Positions 1 through 9,215 of a stretch of 64,000 bases of DNA are shown piece after piece. Position numbers and translations under genes: made by a program. Source of the stretch: Adiantum capillus-veneris (taxonomy: Eukaryota > Streptophyta > Polypodiopsida > Polypodiales > Pteridaceae); contig CM043959.1 of the NCBI GenBank assembly GCA_014529385.2, positions 85,665,029 through 85,729,028 on the forward strand. The letters run 5' to 3'. The notes below the pieces were generated by a model. That model was given only the letters and a program-made list of their open reading frames with translations, made no database searches and had not been told where the DNA came from. The first letter of the stretch is position 1. Each line of letters opens with the position of its first letter.

Positions 1-42
1 CTGCTGGGGTGACGAAGAAGAAAGAAACTCCTCATCATCCAT
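1..42 (-). CDS. Second CACTA gene, 5' end of first coding exon (partial)
   Basis: On the minus strand an ATG at 42-40 opens a frame reading MDDEEFLSSS, matching the start of the Transposase_24-like second gene of CA-2 (51652) and CA-3 (60273) apart from one substitution in the visible part. In the other copies the ATG follows directly after a splice acceptor (TTTAATGCAG); here the same site reads TTTAATGCAA, so the acceptor AG is lost. The rest of the gene is beyond the left edge. Confidence 0.6.
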   Translation of the reverse strand, partial: MDDEEFLSSSSPQQ

Positions 43-108
43 ACTTGCATTAAACACACGAACATTTAAACTTAATATTGAATGAATGGAGTAGAAAACA
101 TAGACAAG

Positions 109-112
<4 letters not shown>

Positions 113-164
<52 letters not shown>

Positions 165-201
165 GAGAGAGAGAGAGGGAGGGAGAGAGAGAGAGAGAGA
201 G
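113..201. repeat. (GA)n microsatellite
   Basis: An almost pure GA run interrupted by a few GGGA units lies in the non-coding stretch between transposase exon 6 and the second gene of CA-1. CA-2 and CA-3 have no such run at the equivalent place, so it expanded in this copy only. Confidence 0.95.
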
Positions 202-506
202 GAGGTGCTCGTCGTCTCTGCTTATGAGAACATACCTAGAACATACGTACCTGGAGTGGACGTAAAGACCATTAAAAATCCAATGATGCAATGTTGCATA
301 TAAATACAATGACGCAATGACGCAAATACTTAAAGAGCCGGAGAATCGTACAAGAACTTAAATGTGCTTGTAGCTTTGGAATGTTCAAAGGCTATCAGCA
401 ACAGAAAGCGTTCTTCTTCTATTCAACTTGAGTGATGGAAGAGGCAAGTGCATAACTTTGAATTTACAAAACGGAGCAAAATTGTTCAAATACAATATTT
501 ATGGCT

Positions 507-1694
507 TTACGAGATCTCTCTCTCATCCTCACATAGCTCATCATAACTTCCTATATCTATATAGAGCTCTCCGTGTAAACAGATGTCCTCTGTTTCATTT
601 TGTAGATCCTCTGCATGCACCCCACAGAGAGTAGCAGCTTGATGTTCGTCTGGCACCACCTCCACGGGTTCTGACTGAGCATCTTCTCCGATCTCCTCCA
701 TTGGTGCCGCTGTGATTAGCACATGGTAGCCTTCATACGTCCATGCACTACGAGGGGCTACCTCTATGACGTACCACCAGTTTGATGCAGACTTTGTAGG
801 ATGAAATATCACCTACTAGAGCAGAGGAAAATGTCGCAAAACCTTTTGCGGAATTTTTGTTCCGTGGAGATCTACTCGATATCTTTCGGAATCACATTTC
901 GGACACTTCTCCATGTCTATGTATTCCCCTTTGAAAAGAATGCAGTCATTAGGACAAGCATGGATTGAATTGTAATCCATCCCCACGTTTCGCAAAATCT
1001 TTCTTGCTTCCTCTCGAGAATCTAGCATCACATTATCAGCTGGTAGTATGTGCTCTTTGAGCAATCTACACAACATAAAAATACGGTACAATTGTGTAAA
1101 AATACATAAGATCATTATAAATTTAGAGTTTTATTAAAGTAAACTAATTGTAATAGATCACTTGAAAAGCGCTGTGACGCTAGTGTCACTCCATCCAAAC
1201 TTTGTCTGCATGTTGAGAAGAACCAGGAGCGCTTTCAATCTAGACACACGTGCTCCATTATACAATGGCGTGTCAACTTCTTTTTTCATATCATCATAGA
1301 TAAGCCTTTCTGAATCCATGATCGTCTCGATCATTTCAACAATCTCGGACTCAAACATTGCCTCGTTGGGAATGTGGTCTGCATGATCATCCCCCAAGCT
1401 GTTAGAGGCTACATCTTGTGGCCTCACATATGCTGCTTGACCAAAGCGCCTACGAACGCGTCTATTGGGTTGCAAGATTGCTGCCTGTTGGCCAACGTCA
1501 GAGTCCGACGAGTTATAATTGGCAACAACTCGATCTATAATAGAAGGATCGAACTCGCCAAATTCGTGAATGTGCTGCAAAGAAACGTGTCTTGTCCGTC
1601 GCAAAACATGCTTGCAATGGTTACAAGGACATAAGATCCTTGTTGAGAGATAGGTGTTTCGGTTGGACGGCCCCACATCCTCGTCACTACTCAT
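507..1694 (-). pseudogene. CACTA transposase with exons 3-5 deleted (CA-1)
   Basis: On the minus strand, exon 1 (1694-1162) starts MSSDEDVGPSNRNTYLS and carries the CPCNHCKH cysteine cluster of the transposase-associated domain. Exon 2 starts at 1065 after a TTGTGTAG acceptor and runs to the HFPLL motif at about 820. It is then fused to the last exon (about 809-507, FHPTKSASNWWYVIEV, DUF4216-like), with the original TAA stop. Compared with CA-2 the deletion removes everything equivalent to about 48525-51070, i.e. the catalytic core and DUF4218 region. The donor after exon 1 is CAA|GTGATC instead of CAG|GTGATC. No active transposase can come from this copy. Confidence 0.85.
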
Positions 1695-1760
1695 AATGAG
1701 GGTAAAAATCTTATAGCCTGGACAACAAATTTAATCTTCTATTTTCATTCTTCGTCTTTT

Positions 1761-1871
<111 letters not shown>

Positions 1872-2224
1872 CACACTGTAAACCACCTCACATTCTCTAG
1901 TCATGTCCAATCCCCGCACACCTCATTCTAGAGGTGCACGGAGATCAAAACCACCGGGTTATAGTCTCGTCTTTATTGGTGAATTCCTATATTTGTGGGT
2001 ACAAGAAATCTACACACCCACGTCTACATGATACTGCATGTAGTGGACAAAACCCCTTTTCCTCTTCTCTAGCTGTAGCATTTCACAGCATCTCAACATC
2101 TTTTCACAGTAGATCTTTGTTTGTAGCATGCAGGTACGCCATTCTTGCAATGTAGCTGATGTCTGCTCAAGGCACTTAATTCTTAATCTAGATTTGACGG
2201 GATGTGGTGTGTGTGTGTGTGTGA

Positions 2225-2400
2225 CCCTTGGAATCATCATCTTGCATCACTAATTTCTGTGTAGTCTCAATTTGCTCTTCCATTAGCTGAACATGACGGC
2301 TTATTGTATGGTAGTAGCAATCGAACATGCAGGTGGAATTGCTGGTCCGCATGGGCTGTCGAGGCTGTGAACGCCGGAAATTTTCTCGCCATTTCTTCTA
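2225..2400 (-). other. Open 57-codon segment in CA-1 leader, possibly captured exon
   Basis: On the minus strand from 2397 to about 2225 one frame is open. It reads KKWRENFRRSQPRQP, then a Cys/Tyr-rich stretch (MFDCYYHTISRHVQ), then a polar, helix-like LMEEQIETTQKL. It sits upstream of the CA-1 transposase where CA-2 and CA-3 instead carry the HMA fragment or AT-rich repeats, and it has no counterpart there. It may be a host exon picked up by this element or an unrelated CACTA coding remnant. I do not recognise the family. Confidence 0.3.
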
Positions 2401-3155
2401 ACCTTATCTTAAACGATAAAAAGAAGAAAATGGTATAACCTTTCTATCACCCAAGTGTGGTAGATTGGTTATGCCAATTCCCTCCTCAATAACAGGTAAA
2501 TAACCTAAATTTAATCTAATATAACGTAAATCTAAATCTAACGTAAATAAATCTAAATCTAATCAAATGTAAATCTAACTAAAAATAAACCTAAATCTAA
2601 TTTAATTTAACTTAAATAAACCTGAATCTAATTTAATGTAAGTCTACATCTAACCTAATCTTTAACATCTTTTGGGATAGTTTCCTACGACAATAAAACT
2701 CTCTTCTTCTTGTGTGTGTGTGTGTGCCAATAAAAAGAGAAAATGGTATAAACTTTCTATCAACCAAGTGTGGTAGATTGGTTATGCCATTTTCCCTCTT
2801 CAATAACAGGTAAATAACCTAAATCTAATCTAATATTTCTATCACCCAAGTGTGGTAGATTGGTTATGCCATTTTCCTGTTGAATAATAGGTCTTGAGTT
2901 CAACTCCTCGTCGGCTAGATTTTTAGGTCTCTTTAATTAGTTTCCTATGACATTAAATTAAACTCTCTTCTTCTCGGGTGTGTGTGCACGCCAATAAAAA
3001 AAGGAGGAAATTAATGGTATAACTTTTCTATCACCAAAGTGTGATAGATTGGTTATGCCATTTCCCTAATGAATAACATGTCTTGAGTTTAACTCCTGTT
3101 GACTAGATCTTTAAGGTCTCTTGGGATAGTTTCCTACGATGTTAAGACTCTCTTC
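2401..3155. repeat. AT-rich leader of CA-1 with short tandem repeats
   Basis: No gene seen. The stretch has repeated TAAATCTAA-type units (2510-2660) and three diverged copies of a block containing CTATCAC(C/A)CAAGTGTGGTAGATTGGTTATGCCA (about 2441, 2757, 2838 and 3029), each followed by an AATAACAGGT-like sequence. CA-2 and CA-3 carry the same block in reverse orientation (about 46710 and 55340). Confidence 0.6.
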
Positions 3156-3385
3156 TTCTTCTTCTTTTCCCTCTCTCTCTCTCTCTTTTCCTCTCTCAAT
3201 GTGTGTGTGTGCATTCTTTGTTTATGCATGTGTGTGTGCATTTTTGGTTTATGCATGCTCTCTCTCTCTCTCTTTTCCTCTCTCAATGTGTGTGTGCTTT
3301 CTTTGTTTATGCATGTGTGTGTGCGTTTTTTGTTTATGCTTGTGCTCGCTCTCTCGTTCTATCTCTCTTTCTCTCAAAAACACAA

Positions 3386-3418
<33 letters not shown>

Positions 3419-3493
3419 GAGAGAGAAAGAGGGAAAGGGACCATGAGAGTGAGGAGAGGGAAGGAGCATACTTGGCTCTCCTTCTTCTCCTCA

Positions 3494-3550
<57 letters not shown>

Positions 3551-3612
3551 AAGAGGGGAAGGGAACATGAGAGTGAGGAGAGGGAAGGAGCATACCTGGC
3601 TCCCCTTCCTCT

Positions 3613-3649
<37 letters not shown>

Positions 3650-3660
3650 AGAAAGAGAGA
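3156..3660. repeat. Compound CT/GT/GA microsatellite block of CACTA leader
   Basis: Alternating CT, GT and GA runs, with repeated 50-55 bp units containing TTTGTTTATGCATG and an AGGGAAGGAGCATAC-type segment. Equivalent blocks are present at 46150-46620 (CA-2) and 54785-55240 (CA-3). All long ORFs here are in low-complexity sequence and are not genes. Confidence 0.85.
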
Positions 3661-3699
3661 GAGAGGGAGAGCATTATCTTGCTTGCTTGAGCGCGCGTC

Positions 3700-3893
3700 A
3701 AAAACTCAGATATGAGATCTGAGTTTTTGGACGCTCTCGGTTATGTTTTTTATCCTTGACGGCGTCGCTATATGCGCCGCTATGAGCGTCGCTATGTTAC
3801 TTTAAACATAGCGATGCATATAGCAACGCTGTGCTTTTTTATGTTTGAGCGTCGCACTACGAGCGTCGCTACTATAAAGCACGTCTTGTAGTA
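3700..3893 (-). repeat. Terminal and subterminal repeats of CA-1
   Basis: Contains an imperfect palindrome (AAAAACTCAG ... CTGAGTTTTT, 3700-3728), several GCGTCGCTA or near copies in both orientations (3750-3875), and the degenerate terminus at 3882-3893. The arrangement matches the first 230 bp of CA-2, read in reverse. In CACTA elements such subterminal motifs are normally the transposase-binding sites. Confidence 0.8.
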
Positions 3894-3896
3894 AGA

Positions 3897-4654
3897 AGAG
3901 CCCAGACCCGCCTACATTTTGCGAATGACTTGACTGAAGAAGAGGAAGAGTTTTTGCTAAGCTTACTGAAAGAATATCGAGATATCTTTGCTTGGTTTTA
4001 TAAAGATTTGAAGGGTGTTGATCCAAAAATTTGTCAGCATACCATACCTATAAGAGATGATGTAAAACCAAGTAGACAATGTCCATATACTTATAATGAA
4101 ACATTTGCCAAAATGATAAAAAAAGAGATAGACAAGCTCAAGGAAGCCGAATTCATTTATGAGATTGAACACACAAATTGGGTGTCTCCAATTGTGGTGG
4201 TAACCCAGGAAAAATGGAAACTTAAGGGTATGTGTCAATCTCAAAAAAGTGAATGCAGCGACCATTAGAGATAACTACCCTCTTCCAATCACCAAGCATG
4301 TTATAGAACAGGTTGCAAGAAAAGAAGCGTACAACTTTTTAGGCGGCTTTTTGAGGTACAATCAACTTTTGGTTGATCCTAGATCAATATCAAACTGCCT
4401 TTGGATCTGAATGGGGTATTTTTGCCTATAGGGTTATGCCTTTTGGGTTAACTAATGCTCTTGCCACCTTTCAAAGATTGATGAGCCATGATTTTAAAGA
4501 ATATTTTAGGAATTTTTTGGAAGCATATATGGATGATTTATGTGTAAATTCATCAATACAAGCTGATCATTTTGAACATTTCAAAAATGTATTCGAAAAT
4601 TATAGAATTTATAAGATTTGCTTAAATCCTGAAAAGTGCACGGCTACATCATAA
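3897..4654 (+). pseudogene. Ty3/gypsy reverse transcriptase fragment
   Basis: The translation from 3897 reads through the N-terminal RT region (EEEEEFLLSLLKEYRDIFAW, KEAEFIYEIEHTNWVSPIVV). It shifts frame near 4205 at the conserved KNG block, continues to FLGGFLRYNQ, and shifts again near 4373 into the palm (VMPFGLTNALATFQRLM). The catalytic box is AYMDD at 4524-4541, where most Ty3/gypsy enzymes have FIDD or FFDD. There is no RNase H or integrase: the similarity stops at about 4654. CA-1 ends three bases upstream, so CA-1 probably inserted into this older fragment. The IPIRDDVKPSRQ and PFGLTNA style suggests an element related to, but distinct from, GY-D. Confidence 0.8.
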
Positions 4655-4852
4655 ACTTCTCTGGGTAGCATCTGCAACTCTACCTGATTTCCATCTTTGC
4701 TCTTGAACTTGCTAGTGAAGATTGTGGTATTACGTTCTTCAAGCTGTTCCTTTGATAGGTAGGTTACCTTGGCCGTTTTCACTGAACTCGGCTCCAACTG
4801 GCATGGTGGAAATTCTGAGCAAGCATTAGGTATTATGCTCACATCTCTCAAA
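4655..4852. other. Unassigned fragment between two retroelement remnants
   Basis: The Ty3/gypsy similarity ends sharply at about 4654 and copia-gag similarity starts at about 4853. On the minus strand 4851-4640 is open and reads SSVKTAKVTYLSKEQLEERN and then KSKDGNQVELQMLPREVYDV. This looks like real protein sequence rather than chance, but I cannot name it. It may be an exon or retroelement fragment trapped between the two. Confidence 0.3.
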
Positions 4853-5574
4853 GATAATTTTATTCATTACTTGGATGATGTGCAATCTTCTAGTCTTGCC
4901 TGGATATAGCTAGAGAAGGTTTTTGGTGCTAAAGCTAATTATTCAATGATGAGTCTCAAGATGGAGTTGTACTCTCTTGCTATGCATGTTGATGAAAACA
5001 TTACATCTTTAGTCAACCGACTGAAGAGTATTAAAACTCAACTTGTTTATGTCGAAGCCCCAGTGCCAAAAGAAGATCCCATAGATGTTTTGTTACAAAA
5101 GTTGCTTGATAAATTCCATCAGATTGTTACCATCTTAAAGGACAAAGATCCGCTTCCCTCCTCGGATGGTATCATCAATTCATTGCAGGAAGAAGAAGGG
5201 TAACCCGTACCAATTCTCCCATAATTCCTAGTGCATATATTGTTTCCCCCATCAATTCTTTTAATACTTCCAGTGCCTATGCAGTCAGTAATTGTGCTTC
5301 TACCTCAACTTTGTCTCGACCATCCATTGGTACCATATCTTGTGCCATTTGTGGGTGCAACAATCACCAGACAAAGGACCATTTCAAGAAGAATCCGTGT
5401 GTTCAGAGTGGTAAAATAAATCATCCTTCAAACAGATGCTTTCAAAAGGGTAAAAATCAAATTCATGTGATTGAGGGAGACACGAAATGTCCAATATTTT
5501 CTATTGACAATGATGTTTTTTATATCCACCTTTTTCATGTTTTTCCTAGTCAAAATAGATTGTACAAGGTATAG
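4853..5574 (+). pseudogene. Ty1/copia-type gag fragment
   Basis: From about 4853 the plus strand reads YLDDVQSSSLAWI, a stop, then LEKVFGAKANYSMMSLKMEL and a helical UBN2-like gag region (SLVNRLKSIKTQLVYVEAPV; LLQKLLDKFHQIVTILKDKD). After a frameshift near 5203 it continues through a Ser/Thr-rich linker into a decayed zinc-knuckle region at about 5338-5445 (CAICGCNNHQTKDHF, then CVQSGKINHPSNRCF with a cysteine replaced by serine). No protease, integrase or RT follows. The order gag helix then knuckle is that of plant Ty1/copia gag. It is a dead fragment. Confidence 0.65.
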
Positions 5575-5900
5575 ACACTGCCACACATGAGTGGTAAGAC
5601 CTCCCAAATTATCCGGTTTTGTTCCAAGTTCTATTTTGTTCTTCTTCTCATGAGGTTAATGGGTACACCTTAAACCCAAGGTTTGGCACTGAACCAAAAA
5701 CTCCATTTACTGGTAGTGAATTTTTAACCTACGGGTGGATGCATGAATACGTGGACTTACTATCTGTGTCCCGGACACACTAGCACGCTAGTAGCTACCT
5801 CCCAAATCTAAAGGTGGAGGGAAACTTTTGAGTGAATTTAATAATGATATTTTTAAAAGCGTGAGAGAGACCACGATCGAAGGTTGTTATGCCTTTTCGT

Positions 5901-5936
<36 letters not shown>

Positions 5937-5968
5937 CTATGGTTCCCATCTGCTTTCCTTCCTCGATC

Positions 5969-6041
<73 letters not shown>

Positions 6042-6136
6042 ACATTGCATGCGAATCCCTAGCTAGTGTTTAGGGCTTAGCTTTGGACAAGGTACCCACG
6101 GTGGCATCCTCTTTCTACCTCTCAAAGACTCACAAG
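5575..6136. repeat. Non-coding stretch with (CT)n and (CA)n runs
   Basis: No gene seen. CT runs lie at about 5905-5934 and 5972-6017, and the second continues into a CA run (6018-6045). The stretch precedes the first TX exon and could be its promoter or 5' end. No terminal inverted repeat could be identified. Confidence 0.8.
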
Positions 6137-6869
6137 ATGGTGGAAATCATTCTAGTTGAGGATGTTGTGAGTTTAACAAGTAGCACATGCCTTTGTTGTG
6201 ACTCAGCCAAGTGAAGATCATGCAAACAGAGTGTAATCAAGGATTATGAAGCAAACCAAAAGCGCGCATATCGTGGGAGAATCAAAGAAAGGAAAGATAG
6301 AATTAAACACGTTGATATTAATGAATTTTAGCACCGCAAAATTACTGCATAGGTGATCAAGTTTTTCAAGCAGTGCACAGAGGGTCTTGACAACAAGGCA
6401 ACTCAAGCATCGAGCATTGAGAGACCTGAAAATTCAATCTATAGGAGGTGAGGTTTCTAATGATGAGCAGAGGGTATTGATTAATGGAATGCACAACACT
6501 CTCACGGTAATCAAGAGACCAAAAAGCTCGGTAGAGTTGTTTATTAAACGGGCGAGTATCATGATGGTTATGAATTCCACAAGCATAAAAACAAATATAG
6601 CAGCTGCATCGAGGCTTCTTGGTATCCATCGAAGGAACTTCTATGCAGCTAGATCTCGATTGAAACATAATCATACAGAACTACCATTGCATTTGTGTAG
6701 GCGACAACCATACAAAAATAATGTAATTACAAAGGAAGTGAAGGCCATAGTGGCGAGCTTCTGGACTCACAATACTCGCGTATTGCCCAACAAAAAGGAT
6801 GTGTGTCGAAAGCGCATTGCACGCAAAGTGTTCGATAAACACCTAGTTCATCTTCTTGAGCAAACCCAT
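6137..6869 (+). pseudogene. TX transposase, N-terminal exon
   Basis: An ATG at 6137 opens a frame MVEIILVEDVVSLTSS followed by CLCCDSAK and SCKQ, a possible zinc site. It passes in-frame stops (near 6212, 6329 and 6350) and continues through a basic stretch (KRAYRGRIKERKDR). It then changes to the frame that starts at 6387, which reads with no stop through IAAASRLLGIHRRNFYAARS (a helix-turn-helix-like segment) and VASFWTHNTRVLPNKKDVCR. The exon ends ACCCAT|GTTTTT at 6869, and the matching acceptor is at 16901. Read from family memory, the RVxPNxKDVxRxR pattern is a signature of an uncharacterised plant transposase-like family. I infer the DNA-binding part lies here. Confidence 0.6.
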
Positions 6870-7267
6870 GTTTTTTTTGACTTCTTGAGTAACTACAAGC
6901 TTATTTTCATTGACAATTATGGCACTGGTTTGGTTGTAATTCAGTTGACTGTTGTACATTTTTCTTATTGTTGCACATTGCTTTAGACGTAGTAACTACC
7001 ACTGCCAAATAGGTAGCTTACTATACATGACTGGTAGCTACCACTGTGATCCTTATAATTACCATTGTCAGACTTTGGTAGCGTCCATGTTGTCCTGAGT
7101 AAAGGTAGCTACTAGTCTGATAGGGGTTCCTACCAATCTGCTATGGTGTTCTTGGTAAATCTGCCCACGTTCAACCTGCTAGTTTACAGTCTCATAGTCA
7201 TGCTAAGGTAGCCACCAGTCTGATAGTTCTTTCTACCACATTGCCATGGTAGTATTGGTGTACGTGT
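6870..7267. repeat. TX intron, left part, with GGTAGCTACC-type minisatellite
   Basis: Begins with the GT donor at 6870. From about 6990 it contains many GTAGCTAC(C/T) words separated by 25-40 bp. No gene seen. GY-A interrupts the intron at 7267/7268, duplicating CGTGT (7263-7267 and 16156-16160). The right part of the intron continues at 16156. Confidence 0.7.
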
Positions 7268-8857
7268 TGTAACATTTAATGGCCTAAAATCTTATGTGTA
7301 GCAGAATTTAGCATGAACATAGTGGGCATTTCATTAGAGTTGATTCCTAATGAGAATTACAAGAGTGCTTGGGTGGAGAGAGCAACAAAAAGCATAACAC
7401 CTAGTTAGATAGCATCGACAATACTTTCAAAAGAGAGAGCAATTAAGCTATTGACAACAGTTGAGGACCGGATTTGCATGGAGCCGGCCCCCCCTCCAAA
7501 AGGCTTTGTATTATGGTTTCTCCCATCAAGAGAGACATTGTACAATACAATTCTTTGTGTTCCTTCAAGACTAGCTAGTGCAATGAAGATGGAAGCTTCA
7601 TACACCAAGCAAAACACTTAATCAAACACAACTTGAATTATCCCCGTTCTCAGACCCAAGACCTCACACACCTTCGAAGATGGTGAGAGCTAGCAGGGTA
7701 TGAGAGTAGATTGAGAGGAAAAAGAAGTATCTTACGAGAAAGAAGTACATCTCCTCACATAATCACTCATATTAGCATAGCTTAGCTTAGTAATTAGCTT
7801 GGTAGAGAAGATGAGCATGCATTGAAGCTTGGCTCTTGGTTGGATTTGCATCCACATGCCAAGAGAGTGTTGATGTAGGCTTCTATCTCACAAGCTTGGA
7901 GTAGGTGATGAGCTCTCCATTAAAGCTTGGGAGGAGATAGAGTATTTTCCCTTCACACATGGTCAAGTGTGAGAGTGTGTGTGTCAATGCCAAGCAAAAA
8001 TCAGCCCCCCCTCTCTCTTGGGCGAGCCCTAGCTGCTAAATAAGTTTGGCCTTTGCCTCATTGGACCTCCCCAGGTCAAGCCAATAGGAATTAAGCAGCA
8101 TAAGTGATAGCCTTTAGACATGTGTCCCCCTTTCCCCTTTTGTGAGAGCTTTAGGTAATTAAATAATTAAACTAAACTCTCATTGGACCCCTTTGCCTCC
8201 TGGCCAATAGGAATCAGGCAAGCCATGGGGCTCCTGAATGCTCATTGGACCCCTTGGGAGACTGCCCAATAGTCTTCTAGGAGACTTAGTTCTCATTGGT
8301 TTCTTTTATTAAATGTTTTTAAATTAATTAAACTAGATTTACTCTAGCTTAATTCTCATTGGTCCACTTCAAGGGTCTTCCAATAGGAATTGGGCACACC
8401 TTGTGGGCATCTGGCCTAGGGAGCTGACATGTGTCCCTCATTCCCTTTGTGTAAAGGGAGCCTGTGTGTGTGTGTGTGGCTTTCTCTCTCATCCCCTAGC
8501 TTTGGGGCTCGCCCCCTCCCATGTAGGGATGTAGAAAGACTTTTAGGGCACACACTAAGCATCCAATTTTTCCTAGGGTTGACCTTTGGACACAACCTTT
8601 GAATTTTGGAACCTTAGCATTTTGGAAGTCTTAATGGGCTGAACCTTAGGGTCTTTTTGGCCCATTGTTTCACATGGCTCTTTTGCAAATGGCCCCCCCT
8701 TTGGATCCCTATTTTCCCTCCTTTGGATCCCTACTGTGGCCAGTCTGCTCGCTTCACCAATATTCTAACCTTTTCTCCCCTGGCACTTCCCCACATTAAA
8801 TGATCAGTTTAATATGAGAAAGTCAATTAGGAGAATTAGATATTGATTATTATGACA
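7268..8857 (-). repeat. GY-A 3' LTR (left copy)
   Basis: 1590 bp, TG...CA in sense, nearly identical to 14566-16155. Differences include ACAG versus ACAT near 7460/14758 and GCTCGCTTCACC versus GCTAACTTAACC near 8747/16045. Direct-repeat-like CCAATAGGAAT / CTCATTGGACC words recur in its centre. It also holds a TGTGTGTG run near 8463. Confidence 0.95.
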
Positions 8858-8870
8858 TTACCTCTCTCTT
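8858..8870 (-). other. GY-A polypurine tract
   Basis: In sense orientation AAGAGAGAGGTAA lies directly before the 3' LTR, the standard position of the primer for plus-strand DNA synthesis. GY-B has the related AGAGAGTGGTAA at the same position (30782-30793). From 8871 to 9215 the sequence is 3' non-coding and I see nothing else in it. Confidence 0.8.
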
Positions 8871-9215
8871 GAAATCATAGTCATCCTCGACAATGGTGTA
8901 GAGAAGATAAAGCATGTTCATGAGTCCTTTTCATAGCGGGTAGAGGATCCCTATGTTACCCTACGACATCATTCCACAATGGATGACTAGTCCATTTGGC
9001 GCTTGAGAGCCTGAGGCTGCCGCAAGCATGTCTGCACATTAGTCCTATCAGTCTTCCATAGTAGAGTGACAAGCTCTACTTTGGTGTTTGGGAGACGTCG
9101 TCCCCACAAACTTGATCTAAGCATGCATACTACTTCATTTTTGTGCACAAATAAAGAAAAAGAGAGTCTTATAAGACAAAATTTTTTGTTCATTTTTATC
9201 ATTTTGTACATTTGC

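Noticed and set aside
3099-3722. Overlapping ORFs of 75-150 codons on both strands
   Set aside because: They are translations of CT/GT/GA microsatellites (Ser-Leu, Cys-Val, Arg-Glu repeats). The same applies to 1731-1919, 5828-6073, 46146-46601 and 54729-55212.
7405-7617. 70-codon ORF repeated at 14703-14915 and, in plus sense, 31976-32191
   Set aside because: It lies in the LTR portion shared by GY-A and GY-B, so its recurrence follows from LTR duplication. It has no start context or domain and is broken in the GY-B 5' LTR.
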